A stretch of DNA of 64,000 bases from JAFGHJ01 sp964534175 (GTDB lineage Bacteria > Hydrothermota > UBA3072): the NCBI GenBank assembly GCA_964534175.1, contig CAZHNS010000003.1:62001-126000 (forward strand). Reading direction: 5' to 3'. Made by a program: the position numbers and the translations under genes. This document shows, piece after piece, positions 52,129 through 60,920 of this stretch; position 1 is the stretch's first letter, and the number at the start of each line of letters is the position of its first letter. Below the pieces are notes generated by a model. The model saw only the letters and a list, made by a program, of their open reading frames with translations. It searched no databases and was not told the origin of the DNA.

Positions 52129-52813
52129 AATACGCCCAGTCGAAATCAAAGTTAACTATCTTAAGTTAATTCCAGCTTCTGTTCTAATAAAACAGGGTGA
52201 CACAATTGTACTTGTTTCTTCTACTCTTAATGATACCGTGCCACCTTTCCTAAAAGGTTTAGGTCGGGGATGGATAACTGCTCAGTATGGTATGTTGCCA
52301 AAAAGTTCGAGTTCAAGGATAAACAGAGAAAGAAACGGGTTGTCCGGCAGAAGTTATGAAATTCAGAGGTTGATTGGAAGATCCATTAGACAGGCTTTTG
52401 ATTTAAACATGTTAGGAGAAAGAACCATTATTGTGGATTGTGATGTAATTCAAGCTGATGGAGGAACGAGGGCAGCATCGGTAACAGCTGGAGTTGTCTC
52501 GGTCTATGAGCTTTTCAGACAGATGGTTGCAATGGGAGAGATAAAAGGGATTCCTTTGAGACGCTGGGTTGCGGCTATCTCGGGTGGTATTGTTAATGGA
52601 GAAATCATGCTCGACCTTAATTTCGAGGAAGATTCAGGAGCGGATGCCGATGTCAATCTTGTGATGGACGAAAATGGGGGTTTGATTGAGATTCAGGGTA
52701 CCGCGGAGAGAAAGCCCATAGAACAAGAAGATTTGGATCGACTGGTTGAAATCGGTAAAGAAGGTATAAAAGGCCTTATTGCCAAACAGAAGGAAGCACT
52801 CGGGATACTTTGA
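52100..52813 (+). CDS. rph: Ribonuclease PH
   Basis: 237 residues. The RNase PH core is visible: GDTIVLVSSTLNDTVPPFLKGLGRGWITAQYGMLPKSS, RNGLSGRSYEIQRLIGRSIRQAFDLNMLGERTIIVDCDVIQADGGTRAASV and ISGGIVNGEIMLDLNFEEDSGADADVNLVM with the metal-binding Asp residues. It trims tRNA 3' ends phosphorolytically. The N-terminus is basic (SRKKKKRHKIRPVEI) and lacks the usual RxDGR lead. It starts within the bactofilin 3' end. Confidence 0.95.
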   Translation: MSRKKKKRHKIRPVEIKVNYLKLIPASVLIKQGDTIVLVSSTLNDTVPPFLKGLGRGWITAQYGMLPKSSSSRINRERNGLSGRSYEIQRLIGRSIRQAFDLNMLGERTIIVDCDVIQADGGTRAASVTAGVVSVYELFRQMVAMGEIKGIPLRRWVAAISGGIVNGEIMLDLNFEEDSGADADVNLVMDENGGLIEIQGTAERKPIEQEDLDRLVEIGKEGIKGLIAKQKEALGIL

Positions 52814-52879
52814 AATTCTTACTTTTTAAAGTTGAGTCGGGTGCAAACAAATAAGCGACTCGGGTATCCAAATTTGTCG

Positions 52880-53025
52880 AAATTTAAAAATCAAAAATCA
52901 AAATGTAAAAATACAAATCAAAGTTCAAAAATGAATACAAGAATCCGCAAGAATTTAAAAAGCATGAGACAATTTTGCATTTTTATATGTAATTTTGCTT
53001 TTTAATTTTTAATATTTTATTTCCC
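52880..53025. repeat. Family B AT-rich inverted repeat, copy 2
   Basis: AAATTTAAAAATCAAAAATC...ATACAAATCAAAGTTCAAAA faces CAATTTTGCATTTTTATATG...TTTTTAATATTTTATTTCCC. It occupies most of the 52814-53066 gap between rph and rluD; nothing else is seen there. Confidence 0.8.
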
Positions 53026-53066
53026 ATGAAATCAAATCAATTATTTGAGAATCTTTTATAGGTTTT

Positions 53067-54074
53067 ATGAAAAATAAAGAAATCGAAGAGTATAGTAATG
53101 ATGAGGTTTGGCAAGAAGAATCCAGGACTGAGAATGTAAGGCTCGATACATATTTGTCTAAAAGCAGTCTCCCGTTTAGTAGAAGTAGAGTCAACAAAAA
53201 AATAAAGGATGGAGAGGTTTTAGTAAACGGAGAGAAGACGAAGCCATCCTATTCTGTAAAAAGGGGAGATGTTATTCAGGTTTTTTATAAACCCCGTGTA
53301 CCTTTTGAAATAAAACCCGAGAAAATACCAATTTCAATTTTATATGAAGACCGGGATATTATTGTTTTAAACAAGCAGAAAGGTATAGTGGTTCACCCGG
53401 CAAAAGGAAATTCTGATGGCACGTTAGTTAACGCGCTACTTCATCATTGTGCTACTCTTCCGGAAGGTTTTGATATGGATAGGCCCGGTGTTATCCATAG
53501 GTTAGATGAAGATACAACAGGTGTTATTGTGTTCGCAAAAAGCGAGAGAGTTCATTCTAAAATCGCGGTACAATTTCAGGAAAGACAAGTTGAAAAGATT
53601 TATCTGGCGGTGGTTTGGGGTGAACCTCCTATGAAAGAAGGGAAAATAAGTTCTCCAATAGGCAGAAGTCCTCTGGATAGGACTTTGATGGCGGTTACCC
53701 CGTTAAAATCCAGAGATTCTTTAACAAAATTTAAGGTGCTCCGTTCGTATGGTTTTGCTTCAATCCTCAAGGTGTTACTTGAAACCGGGAGAACTCACCA
53801 AATAAGAGTTCATCTTTCTCACTTGGGTTATCCTGTGATTGGTGATGCGGATTATGGGGGAAGGGATAAAAGAATTTTAAGAAGAATAGGGCTTGACTAT
53901 ACGGATGTTTTTGATAAGATAATGGGGATTATTGATAGGCAGGCTCTTCACGCTGCATCTATTGAGTTTACTCATCCCATAAAGAAGAGGAGAATTCGAA
54001 TCGCTGCACCGCTTCATGAAGACATGAAGAAGCTTATTGATTTTTTAAATGAAAATGCTGCCACTAAGACATAA
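53067..54074 (+). CDS. rluD: 23S rRNA pseudouridine synthase RluD family
   Basis: 335 residues. An S4 domain (about 27-90: VRLDTYLSKSSLPFSRSRVNKKIKDGEVLVNGEKTKPSYSVKRGD) leads the RluA-type catalytic domain with HRLDEDTTGVIVFAKS near residue 148 (catalytic Asp) and GRTHQIRVHLSHLGYPVIGDADYGG. It modifies helix 69 uridines in 23S rRNA. The last codons (ATKT-stop) come from the left arm of a family A repeat. Confidence 0.94.
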   Translation: MKNKEIEEYSNDEVWQEESRTENVRLDTYLSKSSLPFSRSRVNKKIKDGEVLVNGEKTKPSYSVKRGDVIQVFYKPRVPFEIKPEKIPISILYEDRDIIVLNKQKGIVVHPAKGNSDGTLVNALLHHCATLPEGFDMDRPGVIHRLDEDTTGVIVFAKSERVHSKIAVQFQERQVEKIYLAVVWGEPPMKEGKISSPIGRSPLDRTLMAVTPLKSRDSLTKFKVLRSYGFASILKVLLETGRTHQIRVHLSHLGYPVIGDADYGGRDKRILRRIGLDYTDVFDKIMGIIDRQALHAASIEFTHPIKKRRIRIAAPLHEDMKKLIDFLNENAATKT

Positions 54075-54153
54075 AGACACAAAGGAGTGTTGGGTGAATA
54101 AATTATTTTCAAAAATAAATTATAAAGATTTAGTGTTCTTTATGCCTTTGTGG
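54061..54153. repeat. Family A inverted repeat spanning the rluD-topA junction
   Basis: Left arm CCACTAAGACATAAAGACAC (54061 onward) supplies the rluD stop codon; right arm ending TTTATGCCTTTGTGG (to 54153) reaches into the topA translation start region. The arms are imperfect complements around a 45-bp AT-rich centre. Confidence 0.7.
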
Positions 54154-54164
54154 CTAATAAAAAG

Positions 54165-56324
54165 ATGGATTTAGTAATAGTTGAATCCCCTGCTAAAGCC
54201 AGGTCAATAACCCATTATCTTAAAAAAACAAAAGTGATGGCAACTATGGGCCATATTAAAGATCTTCCCAAGAGCAAGATGGGTATAGATATAGATAACG
54301 GTTTTAATCCAGATTATAAAATAATAAGAGGAAAAGGTAAAATTGTTAAGGATATAGTAAAAGAAAGTAAGAAAAGTGATAGAGTTTTTATCGCAACTGA
54401 TCCGGACAGAGAGGGGGAGGCAATCGCTTTCCACCTTCAGGAAGAACTTCCTGTTGAGCCTAAAAGGGTAATGTTCTATGAAATGACAAAAAGTGGGATA
54501 AATAAGGGAATCGGAGAACCGGGTAGTATCGATATGAATAAGGTTTTCTCTCAAAGAACCAGGAGAATCTTAGACAGGCTTGTCGGATATAAGATAAGTC
54601 CTTTGCTATGGAAGGCTATTAGAAGAGGTTTATCTGCAGGAAGGGTGCAGAGTGTGGTCTTAAGGCTTATTTGTGAAAGGGAAGAAGAAATAGACAATTT
54701 CGTTCCGGAAGATTATTGGGTTTTTGATGGTCATTTTGTGCATAAAAACGGTGAATTTAAGGCAAATCTTGAAAGAATAGATGGTAAAAAAGCGAGTATT
54801 AGAAGTAAAGAAGAAGCAGAAAAGGTAAGAAAAGATTTAAAGGACGCTAATTTTCAGGTAGGAGAATTTAAAGAGACAGACGTTAAACAATCTGCATTTC
54901 CGCCTTTGATAACAAGTACACTGCAGAGAGCTGCTTCCAATAATTTCGGGTTTCCTATAAAGAAGACGATGTATGTTGCGCAAAGGTTATATGAAGGCAT
55001 TGAACTTCCCGGTGGTACTACGGGACTGATTACTTACATGAGAACGGATTCTTTCAGGCTGTCTAAAGATGCTGAGATGAGTATGCGGAAATTCATTAAA
55101 GATAACTACGGAGAAAATTATGTGCCTGCAAAGCCCAATGTTTATAAATCAAAAAAAGGCGCTCAGGAAGCTCATGAAGCCATTAGACCTACAGATATAA
55201 ATAAAACACCGGAATCTATCAGGGAATATTTGAAGGCAGATGAGTATAAAATCTATAAACTTATATGGGAACGGGCTCTTGCGAGTCAGTTCGAGGACGC
55301 TATTTTTGATTCCAGAAAGGTTTCAGTTGTGACTTCTTCTTATGAATTCAGAGGTTCTTCGAAGAATTTGAAGTTCGATGGTTTTTATAAAATTCTTCCC
55401 GCCCCGAAAGAACAAGACATTATCCCATTGATGAAAGCAGATGATCCGGTGGAATTGAAAAAGCTTAATGATGAGAAGAAGACGACCGAGCCTCCTGCAA
55501 GATATTCGGAAGCTACAATGGTCAGAGAAATGGAAAAGAGAGGTATCGGAAGACCCAGCACTTATTCTCCTACTATATCTACTTTATTGGTTAGAACTTA
55601 TATAAAAAAGATAAAGGGTTTTTTGGTCCCTCAGGAGATTGGTAAGATCGTGAATAAAGTTTTGGTTTCTAATTTTGGTTCAACAATAATTAACTGTGAT
55701 TTTACCTCTTCTATGGAGGAAACTCTTGATAAAATTGAAGATGGTAAAGGAGATTGGCAAAAGTCTATAGAGGAATTTTATGATTCTTTTAAAAATAGTA
55801 TTGATGCAGTAGAAAAAAAGATTCCCGAAATTAGAGATAGTATAAGTGAGAAAACAGACAAAGAATGTCCCAAGTGCGGTAAGAATTTAATAGTTAAATG
55901 GGGACGCTATGGTAAATTCCTGGCTTGTCCGGGTTATCCTGAAGATTGCGAAGGTTATACTGAACCTCACTCTGATGACATTTTAGATGAGAAATGTCCC
56001 AAATGCGGGGGTAAGGTAATCTTAAGGCAGGGGAGATTCGGACGATTTAAAGCCTGCGGTAATTATCCTGATTGTGATTGGAGTGCTCCGGTTTCTACCG
56101 GTGTTAAATGCCCTAAGTGTGGTAAAGGTGAATTTATTGAAAGAAAGTCCAAAAAAGGAAGGATGTTTTATCCCTGTTCCGAAGAAGAATGTGATAATGT
56201 TTTATGGAATAAACCGGTTCCTGAAGAGTGTTCCAAGTGCGGGGCGCCTTTTATGGTAGAGAAATGGAATGCGAGGGCAAATTACCTTTACTGCCTTGAA
56301 TGTAAGAACAAAGAAACTTTTTAA
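54165..56324 (+). CDS. topA: DNA topoisomerase I
   Basis: 719 residues from ATG 54165; a GTG at 54150 (MANKK) lies inside the repeat arm and is less likely. Toprim DLVIVESPAKARSI ... ATDPDREGEAIAFHL, the active-site Tyr in GLITYMRTDSFRLS near 295, and four C-terminal zinc ribbons (CPKCGKNLIV, CPKCGGKVIL, CPKCGKGEFI, CSKCGAPFMV). It relaxes negative supercoils. No clear RBS is visible. Confidence 0.95.
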   Translation: MDLVIVESPAKARSITHYLKKTKVMATMGHIKDLPKSKMGIDIDNGFNPDYKIIRGKGKIVKDIVKESKKSDRVFIATDPDREGEAIAFHLQEELPVEPKRVMFYEMTKSGINKGIGEPGSIDMNKVFSQRTRRILDRLVGYKISPLLWKAIRRGLSAGRVQSVVLRLICEREEEIDNFVPEDYWVFDGHFVHKNGEFKANLERIDGKKASIRSKEEAEKVRKDLKDANFQVGEFKETDVKQSAFPPLITSTLQRAASNNFGFPIKKTMYVAQRLYEGIELPGGTTGLITYMRTDSFRLSKDAEMSMRKFIKDNYGENYVPAKPNVYKSKKGAQEAHEAIRPTDINKTPESIREYLKADEYKIYKLIWERALASQFEDAIFDSRKVSVVTSSYEFRGSSKNLKFDGFYKILPAPKEQDIIPLMKADDPVELKKLNDEKKTTEPPARYSEATMVREMEKRGIGRPSTYSPTISTLLVRTYIKKIKGFLVPQEIGKIVNKVLVSNFGSTIINCDFTSSMEETLDKIEDGKGDWQKSIEEFYDSFKNSIDAVEKKIPEIRDSISEKTDKECPKCGKNLIVKWGRYGKFLACPGYPEDCEGYTEPHSDDILDEKCPKCGGKVILRQGRFGRFKACGNYPDCDWSAPVSTGVKCPKCGKGEFIERKSKKGRMFYPCSEEECDNVLWNKPVPEECSKCGAPFMVEKWNARANYLYCLECKNKETF

Positions 56325-56351
56325 TCATTACTTATATCAGAAGATTTTATA

Positions 56352-56640
56352 GACTTGGTCAATTTCCCCAACGGTGACCGTTCGGGGTACCACTACGAAA
56401 AACCGCAGTCAGTTTCCCCTGCGGGTGATTCGCAAGGAGTACTGTCCTAGAAAGACGTGGTCAATTTCCCCAGCGAGGAAATTGCCACTCGGCTCTCGGG
56501 TTCGCTCCTCTTAAAATGCAAGCATTTTAAGAGACCATGCTCGCTCACCCTGCGAGACGCTTTCTTGGACAGCACTCCTTGTTCATTTTATTGATAAAAA
56601 TCCATGCCCGCTCGTCTCCGAGCATTTTTTATGAAAGGCA
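56352..56640. repeat. Family C nested-palindrome element, copy 2
   Basis: Same architecture as 23160-23530: three GTCARTTTCCCC-type units on the left, CAAGGAGTACTGTCCTAGAAAG near 56436 pairing with CTTTCTTGGACAGCACTCCTTG near 56560, a core hairpin CTCTTAAAATGC/GCATTTTAAGAG near 56509, and CCATGCCCGCTCGTCTCCGA-type units on the right. It fills the 56325-56749 gap between topA and gltX. Confidence 0.75.
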
Positions 56641-56749
56641 TTCCTGTACTTTTGGAATTTAAAGAAGATAAAGTGGTGGGGGGAGGTGGAAATGCCCTTG
56701 ACTTGTCTTATAAAGGACGTATATATGTAAACTATGAGGAAGTCAATAA

Positions 56750-58204
56750 ATGAGTGAAAGTAAGGTTCCTGTAAGATTAAGGATAGCGCCTTCGCCGACC
56801 GGATATTTGCATTTGGGTACGGCAAGGACAGCTCTTTTCAACTATCTTTTTGCCCGCGCAAATGGGGGGAAGTTCCTTCTTCGAATTGAAGATACGGATT
56901 TAAAAAGGTCGAGCGATTCTATGGTTAAATCTATTGTTGAGGGGCTTAAGTGGCTTGGTTTTAAATGGGATGAAGAAATTTTATTTCAATCTGACCATTT
57001 CAAGGAGTACCGAGAGAAAGCCATTGATTTATATAATAAAGGCCTTGCCTACTGGTGTTACTGTAACCATGAGGAAATAAAAGAAAGAAAAAATAAATAT
57101 TTGAAGTCAAAAAAAAGATGGATGTATGATAGAAGATGCTATAATCTATCGGAAGAGGAAAAAGAAAAATTTGAGAAAGAGGGAAGGCCCAAAGCGCTGC
57201 GTTTTTTGGTCGAGGAAGGCACCACAGCTTTCAATGATTTAATTCATGGCGAAATAAAAAGAGAAAATTCGGAAATAGAGGATTTTGTATTGATTAAGTC
57301 TGATAATTCTCCGGCGTATAACTTAGCCGTGGTTGTTGATGATCACCGAATGAACATAAGTCACATCTTAAGGGGTGATGACCATATTTCCAATACTCCG
57401 AAACAAATTTTATTATACAAAGCTTTCAAATGGAATATTCCTGAATTTGGGCATATGCCTTTGATACTTAGTAAGGACAAAACAAAACTTTCCAAAAGAA
57501 AAGATGCGGTTGATATCTTCGATTATAAAAAAGAAGGTTTTTTCCCGGAAGGGATGATAAATTGCCTTGTTCTTCTCGGTTGGTCTCCTAAAACAGAAGA
57601 AGAAATATTTTCTCTTGTAGAATTGGAAAAGATTTTTACACTTGAGAATGTTCATATGACTCCCGCCGTTTTTGATAGAGAAAAGCTCGAATGGATAAAC
57701 GGCGAGTGGCTAAGGAAATTGAACAGAGATGAAGTTGTAGTCAGGCTTAAGACTTATTTAAAGGAAAATGAATTCGAGGTGGACGATTCCAATTATCTTG
57801 CTCGTATCATTGAGGCGATGGGGAATAGGGCTAATAAATTAAAAGATTTTATAGAAATTGGAAGGTATTTTTTTACAGATGATTTTACTTATGATGAGAA
57901 AGGATTAAAAAAGCGAATTTATCCTGGCGTAGAAGACAGGTTAAAGAAGTTAATAGTAAAATTTAAGAGTTTGGATTCTTTTGATAAAGAAAATATGGAA
58001 AATGCTTTACGGGAGCTTTCTAATGAGTTCGGATGCAAAGCGGGAGAACTTATACATCCTGTGCGGCTTGGGGTTAGCGGAATGACTTTTGGCCCTGGCT
58101 TATTTGAACTTTTGGAGGTTCTGGGTAAAGAAAAGGTTATTGAAAGATTGGAAAGATTCGTTTCTTATATTGAAAACGGAGATATAGCTAAAATTGATAA
58201 ATAG
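56750..58204 (+). CDS. gltX: Glutamyl-tRNA synthetase
   Basis: 484 residues. Class I motifs: IAPSPTGYLHLGTARTALFNYLFAR (HIGH as HLGT) near residue 10 and KLSKRKDAVDI (KMSKS) near 252; the Glu-binding YWCYCNHEEI and RGDDHISNTPKQ are also present, and the C-terminal anticodon domain is full length. It charges tRNA-Glu (and possibly tRNA-Gln, not resolvable here). Confidence 0.97.
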   Translation: MSESKVPVRLRIAPSPTGYLHLGTARTALFNYLFARANGGKFLLRIEDTDLKRSSDSMVKSIVEGLKWLGFKWDEEILFQSDHFKEYREKAIDLYNKGLAYWCYCNHEEIKERKNKYLKSKKRWMYDRRCYNLSEEEKEKFEKEGRPKALRFLVEEGTTAFNDLIHGEIKRENSEIEDFVLIKSDNSPAYNLAVVVDDHRMNISHILRGDDHISNTPKQILLYKAFKWNIPEFGHMPLILSKDKTKLSKRKDAVDIFDYKKEGFFPEGMINCLVLLGWSPKTEEEIFSLVELEKIFTLENVHMTPAVFDREKLEWINGEWLRKLNRDEVVVRLKTYLKENEFEVDDSNYLARIIEAMGNRANKLKDFIEIGRYFFTDDFTYDEKGLKKRIYPGVEDRLKKLIVKFKSLDSFDKENMENALRELSNEFGCKAGELIHPVRLGVSGMTFGPGLFELLEVLGKEKVIERLERFVSYIENGDIAKIDK

Positions 58205-58242
58205 AATTGTATATGTAGAACCAGGCTAGGCAACACCGCTAC

Positions 58243-58420
58243 AATTTAAAAATTAAATATTAAAATGAAAAATGACAAATCAAAGTTCAAAATGAATAAA
58301 AAAACAGAGAAACAACTAATCACACGAATAATACAAATATTTTTTTTGTGGTTAGGGTAGGGGTATGATTTTGCATTTTTATATGTCATTTTGCTTTTTG
58401 AATTTTGATATTTGATTTAC
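58243..58420. repeat. Family B AT-rich inverted repeat, copy 3
   Basis: AATTTAAAAATTAAATATTA...ATGACAAATCAAAGTTCAAAA faces TGATTTTGCATTTTTATATG...TTTTTGAATTTTGATATTTG around a centre near 58310-58365. It occupies the gltX-ppiD gap; no gene is seen between 58205 and 58505. Confidence 0.8.
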
Positions 58421-58505
58421 TAATAGAAAGCTGTATAATTAAAGAAGATTTTTTTTGCAAAAAAACAAAAAGTTGATTGATAATACTGTAAGGAGGTAAG
58501 TGGTT

Positions 58506-60233
58506 ATGTTAATGGAAAAAGTTAGATCGGTAACCAAGTATTTTATGTGGTTTGCTGCGTTGGCTTTTGTTTTTTCTATGGCAATCGGGTTTGGCACGAA
58601 TATTTTTTGGAAAAGCGGTCAAAAAGATGAAAATGTTATCGCAAAAGTAAATAGGGAAACCATTACAATCAAAGAATATGGTGAAGCTTTAAGAAGTAGA
58701 CTTCAAAGTATAAGCGGTTCTCTGGGATCGGATCCTATAAAAGAGAGGCAGATGTCTGAAGCAGTTATAAATCAATTGATAACGGATAAAATAATTGAAG
58801 ACCTGCTTCGAAAGAGACAAATATCTGTTTCTGAAGATCAATTAATAAATATAATCAGGGAAAACCCGCCTCCGGAAATTATGCAGAATCCGGATTTTTG
58901 GATGGGTGGTCAGTTTGATTACGATAAGTATTTCGAATTACTTAGAGACCCGCGCGCCAGTGAGTTTATCAGAACTTATGCATATCAGATAATGGAAAAT
59001 TTACCTATGAGTATATTACGCGGAGAGATTTCCTCCATGGCTAGAGTTACCAGTGGGGAAGCTATTGAGGAATTGTTTAAGGACTCGGTTAAGGTTAGAA
59101 TCGAGTATATAAAATTACCTCTGGAAGAATGGAAATCCGAAGAAACTTCTATGTCTGAAGAAGATTTTTATGCGGAACACAGTGAAATGTTTAGAAGGAA
59201 TTACCTTATTAAGTTAGGTTATGTTTCTTTCCCCATCTCTATAGACGAAGAAATGATTCAAATAAGGAAGGAAGATGCTGATGAAGTTTTGGAAAGAGCC
59301 AAAACCGACTCTTTTGATTTGTTAGTAAGACATTATTCCTATTTTCCGGACAACAGAGCTCTTTTGAATGGTTGGGTTAAAGTTAAGAATTTGAGCCATG
59401 TTTTTGCATCCACTTTAGCCGGATTACGCGAAGGGAAAATATCCAGACCTATTAAAACTGTTGAAGGTTTTCATATTTTAAAGCTTGAGGATAGAAAAAG
59501 AGACTCTGTTAAGGTTAAGGAAATTTTTCTTCCCGTGTTTCCTTCGTTTGAGAGTTTCCAGAAAAGCGAATCTGAAGCCTGGAAATTGGTAAAGAAACTT
59601 CGGTCTGATTCCGCCTTTAGTCTTACTGAAGAATATGATCCTCAGTATATTTCTCTCGGTAAAGGTGATTTTCCTGATATCCCGGTAAATTTCGGAACAT
59701 TCCTTGTTGATCCTAAAGAGGGTAATGTTTCCTATCCGCTTATAGGTGAAGAGGCTTTTTATGTTTTTTGGGTGGAGGAGAAAGAAGAGGGTATACCACC
59801 GCTTTCTGATATAAAAGAGGAGGTTCGGGATTCTCTTATAGTTTATGAAGCGGGGAAAAGGGCTAAGAATTATGCTCTTGGTAAATTTTCCGGAGAAAAT
59901 TTACCCCGTAGTCCCGAGAAAGGCAAATGGAATAGAACCTCTTACTTTACGTTAGCAACCCATGATAAATTCAATATTCCGGAGAAGATTGCTTATTTAG
60001 CTCTTAATATCAGAAAAAACACGGTTTTACCTCCGGTTAGGGCAGGAGATTATGTTTATGTAATCAAACAAATAGATTTTAAAATGCCCAAGGATGAAGA
60101 GCTCAGGAATATTATAAATAGTATTGCCGTGGAGCTGCAAAGAGTGAAAGATATCTCTTATTTTCAGAGGTGGTTTTATCATAAAAGAAAGGAATATGAT
60201 ATCAAGGATATGAGAGAAAGATTGTATGAATAG
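58506..60233 (+). CDS. PpiD/SurA-like peptidyl-prolyl isomerase, membrane anchored
   Basis: 575 residues from ATG 58506 (AGGAGGT upstream; the GTG at 58500 is too close to it). N-terminal anchor YFMWFAALAFVFSMAIGFG, SurA/PpiD N-domain (ENVIAKVNRETITIKEYGEALRSRLQ ... SEAVINQLITDKIIEDLLRKRQISVSEDQL), then parvulin-like segments (LNGWVKVKNLSHVFASTLAGLREGKISRPIKTVEGFHILKLEDR near 310-340). It should assist folding of outer-membrane or secreted proteins in the periplasm. It overlaps the lptE-like gene by eight bases. Confidence 0.9.
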   Translation: MLMEKVRSVTKYFMWFAALAFVFSMAIGFGTNIFWKSGQKDENVIAKVNRETITIKEYGEALRSRLQSISGSLGSDPIKERQMSEAVINQLITDKIIEDLLRKRQISVSEDQLINIIRENPPPEIMQNPDFWMGGQFDYDKYFELLRDPRASEFIRTYAYQIMENLPMSILRGEISSMARVTSGEAIEELFKDSVKVRIEYIKLPLEEWKSEETSMSEEDFYAEHSEMFRRNYLIKLGYVSFPISIDEEMIQIRKEDADEVLERAKTDSFDLLVRHYSYFPDNRALLNGWVKVKNLSHVFASTLAGLREGKISRPIKTVEGFHILKLEDRKRDSVKVKEIFLPVFPSFESFQKSESEAWKLVKKLRSDSAFSLTEEYDPQYISLGKGDFPDIPVNFGTFLVDPKEGNVSYPLIGEEAFYVFWVEEKEEGIPPLSDIKEEVRDSLIVYEAGKRAKNYALGKFSGENLPRSPEKGKWNRTSYFTLATHDKFNIPEKIAYLALNIRKNTVLPPVRAGDYVYVIKQIDFKMPKDEELRNIINSIAVELQRVKDISYFQRWFYHKRKEYDIKDMRERLYE

Positions 60234-60762
60234 AAGCAGCTATCGGCTAACAGCTGACGGCTTTCGGCTTAGTAAAATTTTGGATTTTTTGCGTTGGGCT
60301 GTTTTATTAATGCCTGCGTTAATTATGTCTTTTCTATCCTGTGTTTATACTTTCAGAGAAAGTTCTTTTGGCGGCACTTTATCTATATTGTCTTTGGAAA
60401 ATAAGACACAGAGCGCAGATATTGGCAGAATATTAACCGAGGGTTTGATAGATGCATTTATCAGCGATGGTAGAGTAAAACTGGAAACAGGGTCCGAGGG
60501 GGATTACCTTCTGGATGGGATAATTAATGCTTACGAAAGGAGTCCGGAATCGTACACGCCGGATGGTGAAGTCGAAAAATACCGTTTGTCGGTAAGTGCG
60601 GATTTTTTCCTTAAGAAAAAAGATAAAGAAAAGAATGAATGGGATAAAGTTATTAATGAATCGTTTATTTATTCATCTGATTTTGATGAATTAGATGCAG
60701 TTGATTCCGTGGCCACCAAGGTTAAAAACTCCTTACTTCGTTTGATGCTGGAAGATTGGTAA
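60226..60762 (+). CDS. LptE-like lipoprotein with repeat-derived N-terminus
   Basis: 178 residues. The body (CVYTFRESSFGGTLSILSLENKTQSADIGRILTEGLIDAFISDGRVKL ... YLLDGIINAYERSPESYTPDGEVEKYRLSVSADFFLKKKD) matches the LptE/RlpB fold used in LPS assembly at the outer membrane. Lipidation would be at C39 (FLSC). The first about 15 residues are encoded by a dispersed repeat, so translation may instead begin at an internal start near 60280-60310. It overlaps the ppiD-like gene. Confidence 0.78.
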   Translation: MNRSSYRLTADGFRLSKILDFLRWAVLLMPALIMSFLSCVYTFRESSFGGTLSILSLENKTQSADIGRILTEGLIDAFISDGRVKLETGSEGDYLLDGIINAYERSPESYTPDGEVEKYRLSVSADFFLKKKDKEKNEWDKVINESFIYSSDFDELDAVDSVATKVKNSLLRLMLEDW

Positions 60763-60920
60763 ATTAATTTAGTTGATTAGTCGATTAGTTGATTGGTTAA
60801 TTAGTGTAGAATAGAATAAATTAATAGGGTAGAGGCAACTACGAAACTATTTAACAACTTAACAACTTAACTTTTTTTTCGACTAAAGTCTAAAAACAAT
60901 GTAAGCGGGATGCGGTTTTG

